Part shown: positions 6,039 to 6,277 of the stretch, in pieces
Layout of the letters: each line of letters starts with the position of its first letter
Numbering within the stretch: the stretch's first letter is position 1
Assembly (NCBI GenBank): GCA_937863915.1
Contig: CALMID010000452.1
Location: forward strand, 1 to 6,277
Direction of reading: 5' to 3'
Length of the DNA stretch: 6,277 bases
Source: an uncultured Pseudomonas sp.
Lineage (GTDB): Bacteria > Pseudomonadota > Gammaproteobacteria > Pseudomonadales > Pseudomonadaceae
Translations under genes and position numbers: made by a program
The notes under the pieces: generated by a model
What the model was told of the DNA's origin: nothing
What the model saw: the letters and a program-made list of their open reading frames with translations, nothing else
Database searches by the model: none

Positions 6039-6053
6039 CATTCAGTAAATGAT

Positions 6054-6277
6054 TTATTCCTGGGCCCGTTTCCAGGCATTGCCGCCCGGCAGCAAGCCAT
6101 TCAGCAGTAGCGCCACCAGCGCGCAGAGCGAAATGCCCGACAGGGCAAACTCGCTCCCCCCCACCACCATGCCGCCGATGCCGAATACCAAGGTCACCGA
6201 GACGATGATCAGGTTGCGCGCCTCAGACAGATCGACCTGATGGCGGATCAGGGTATTGAGCCCCACCACCGCAATCG
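6054..6277 (-). CDS. uraA: Uracil permease, NCS2 family (C-terminal part only)
   Basis: Only the last 73 complete codons are visible; the start lies to the right of the window. The piece reads IAVVGLNTLIRHQVDLSEARNL and onward, then a hydrophobic segment (IIVSVTLVFGIGGMVV), a short GGSEFALSG turn, a second hydrophobic segment (GISLCALVALLLNGLL) and a short polar tail PGGNAWKRAQE. This resembles the C-terminal end of UraA-type uracil/proton symporters of the inner membrane (E. coli UraA has a comparable VDYNKAQNLILTSVILIIGVSG segment, as I recall). A xanthine or other NCS2 transporter is the alternative. The gene is convergent with the thiolase gene and shares its terminator, so it is probably unrelated to the lipid genes. 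Confidence 0.78.
   Translation of the reverse strand, partial: IAVVGLNTLIRHQVDLSEARNLIIVSVTLVFGIGGMVVGGSEFALSGISLCALVALLLNGLLPGGNAWKRAQE

Overview
The window looks like a chromosomal segment from a Pseudomonas or close gammaproteobacterial relative. The reasons are the GC-rich coding style, the typical Shine-Dalgarno spacing, the GCCCGGC-type bidirectional terminator and the gene order. From memory (not searched), the order thiolase / acyl-CoA ligase / DUF1302 protein / DUF1329 protein matches the P. aeruginosa PA3925-PA3922 cluster and resembles the P. putida PP_0763-PP_0766 cluster, both of which carry a LuxR-type regulator close by. No mobile element, RNA gene or CRISPR array is visible.

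Layout from left to right: 1-895 (minus) is the N-terminal two thirds of an exported DUF1329 protein, cut by the window edge. 932-2707 (minus) is a complete DUF1302 outer-membrane barrel protein, 36 bp upstream of the DUF1329 gene and surely co-transcribed with it. 2708-2940 is a 233-bp non-coding gap that should hold the promoter of the pair. 2941-4623 (minus) is a complete AMP-forming fatty acyl-CoA ligase. 4624-4818 is a 195-bp divergent promoter region. 4819-5994 (plus) is a complete thiolase. 6010-6038 is a bidirectional intrinsic terminator. 6054-6277 (minus) is the C-terminal end of a uracil permease (UraA family), which is convergent with the thiolase and functionally unrelated to it.

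Functionally, the four central genes read as one lipid-utilisation unit. The ligase activates a carboxylic acid as its CoA ester, and the thiolase cleaves or condenses 3-ketoacyl-CoA at the end of beta-oxidation. The DUF1302 barrel and the periplasmic DUF1329 protein form an envelope pair whose biochemistry is unknown but which plausibly moves or handles a fatty acid, ester or related lipid at the outer membrane. Both non-coding gaps contain a 14-bp imperfect palindrome resembling the CAAAC-N4-GTTTG operator of PsrA, the Pseudomonas fatty-acid-responsive repressor. That would fit co-regulation of the enzymes and the envelope pair, but it is an inference from pattern only. The DUF1302/DUF1329 pair is the least understood and most interesting part of the window.
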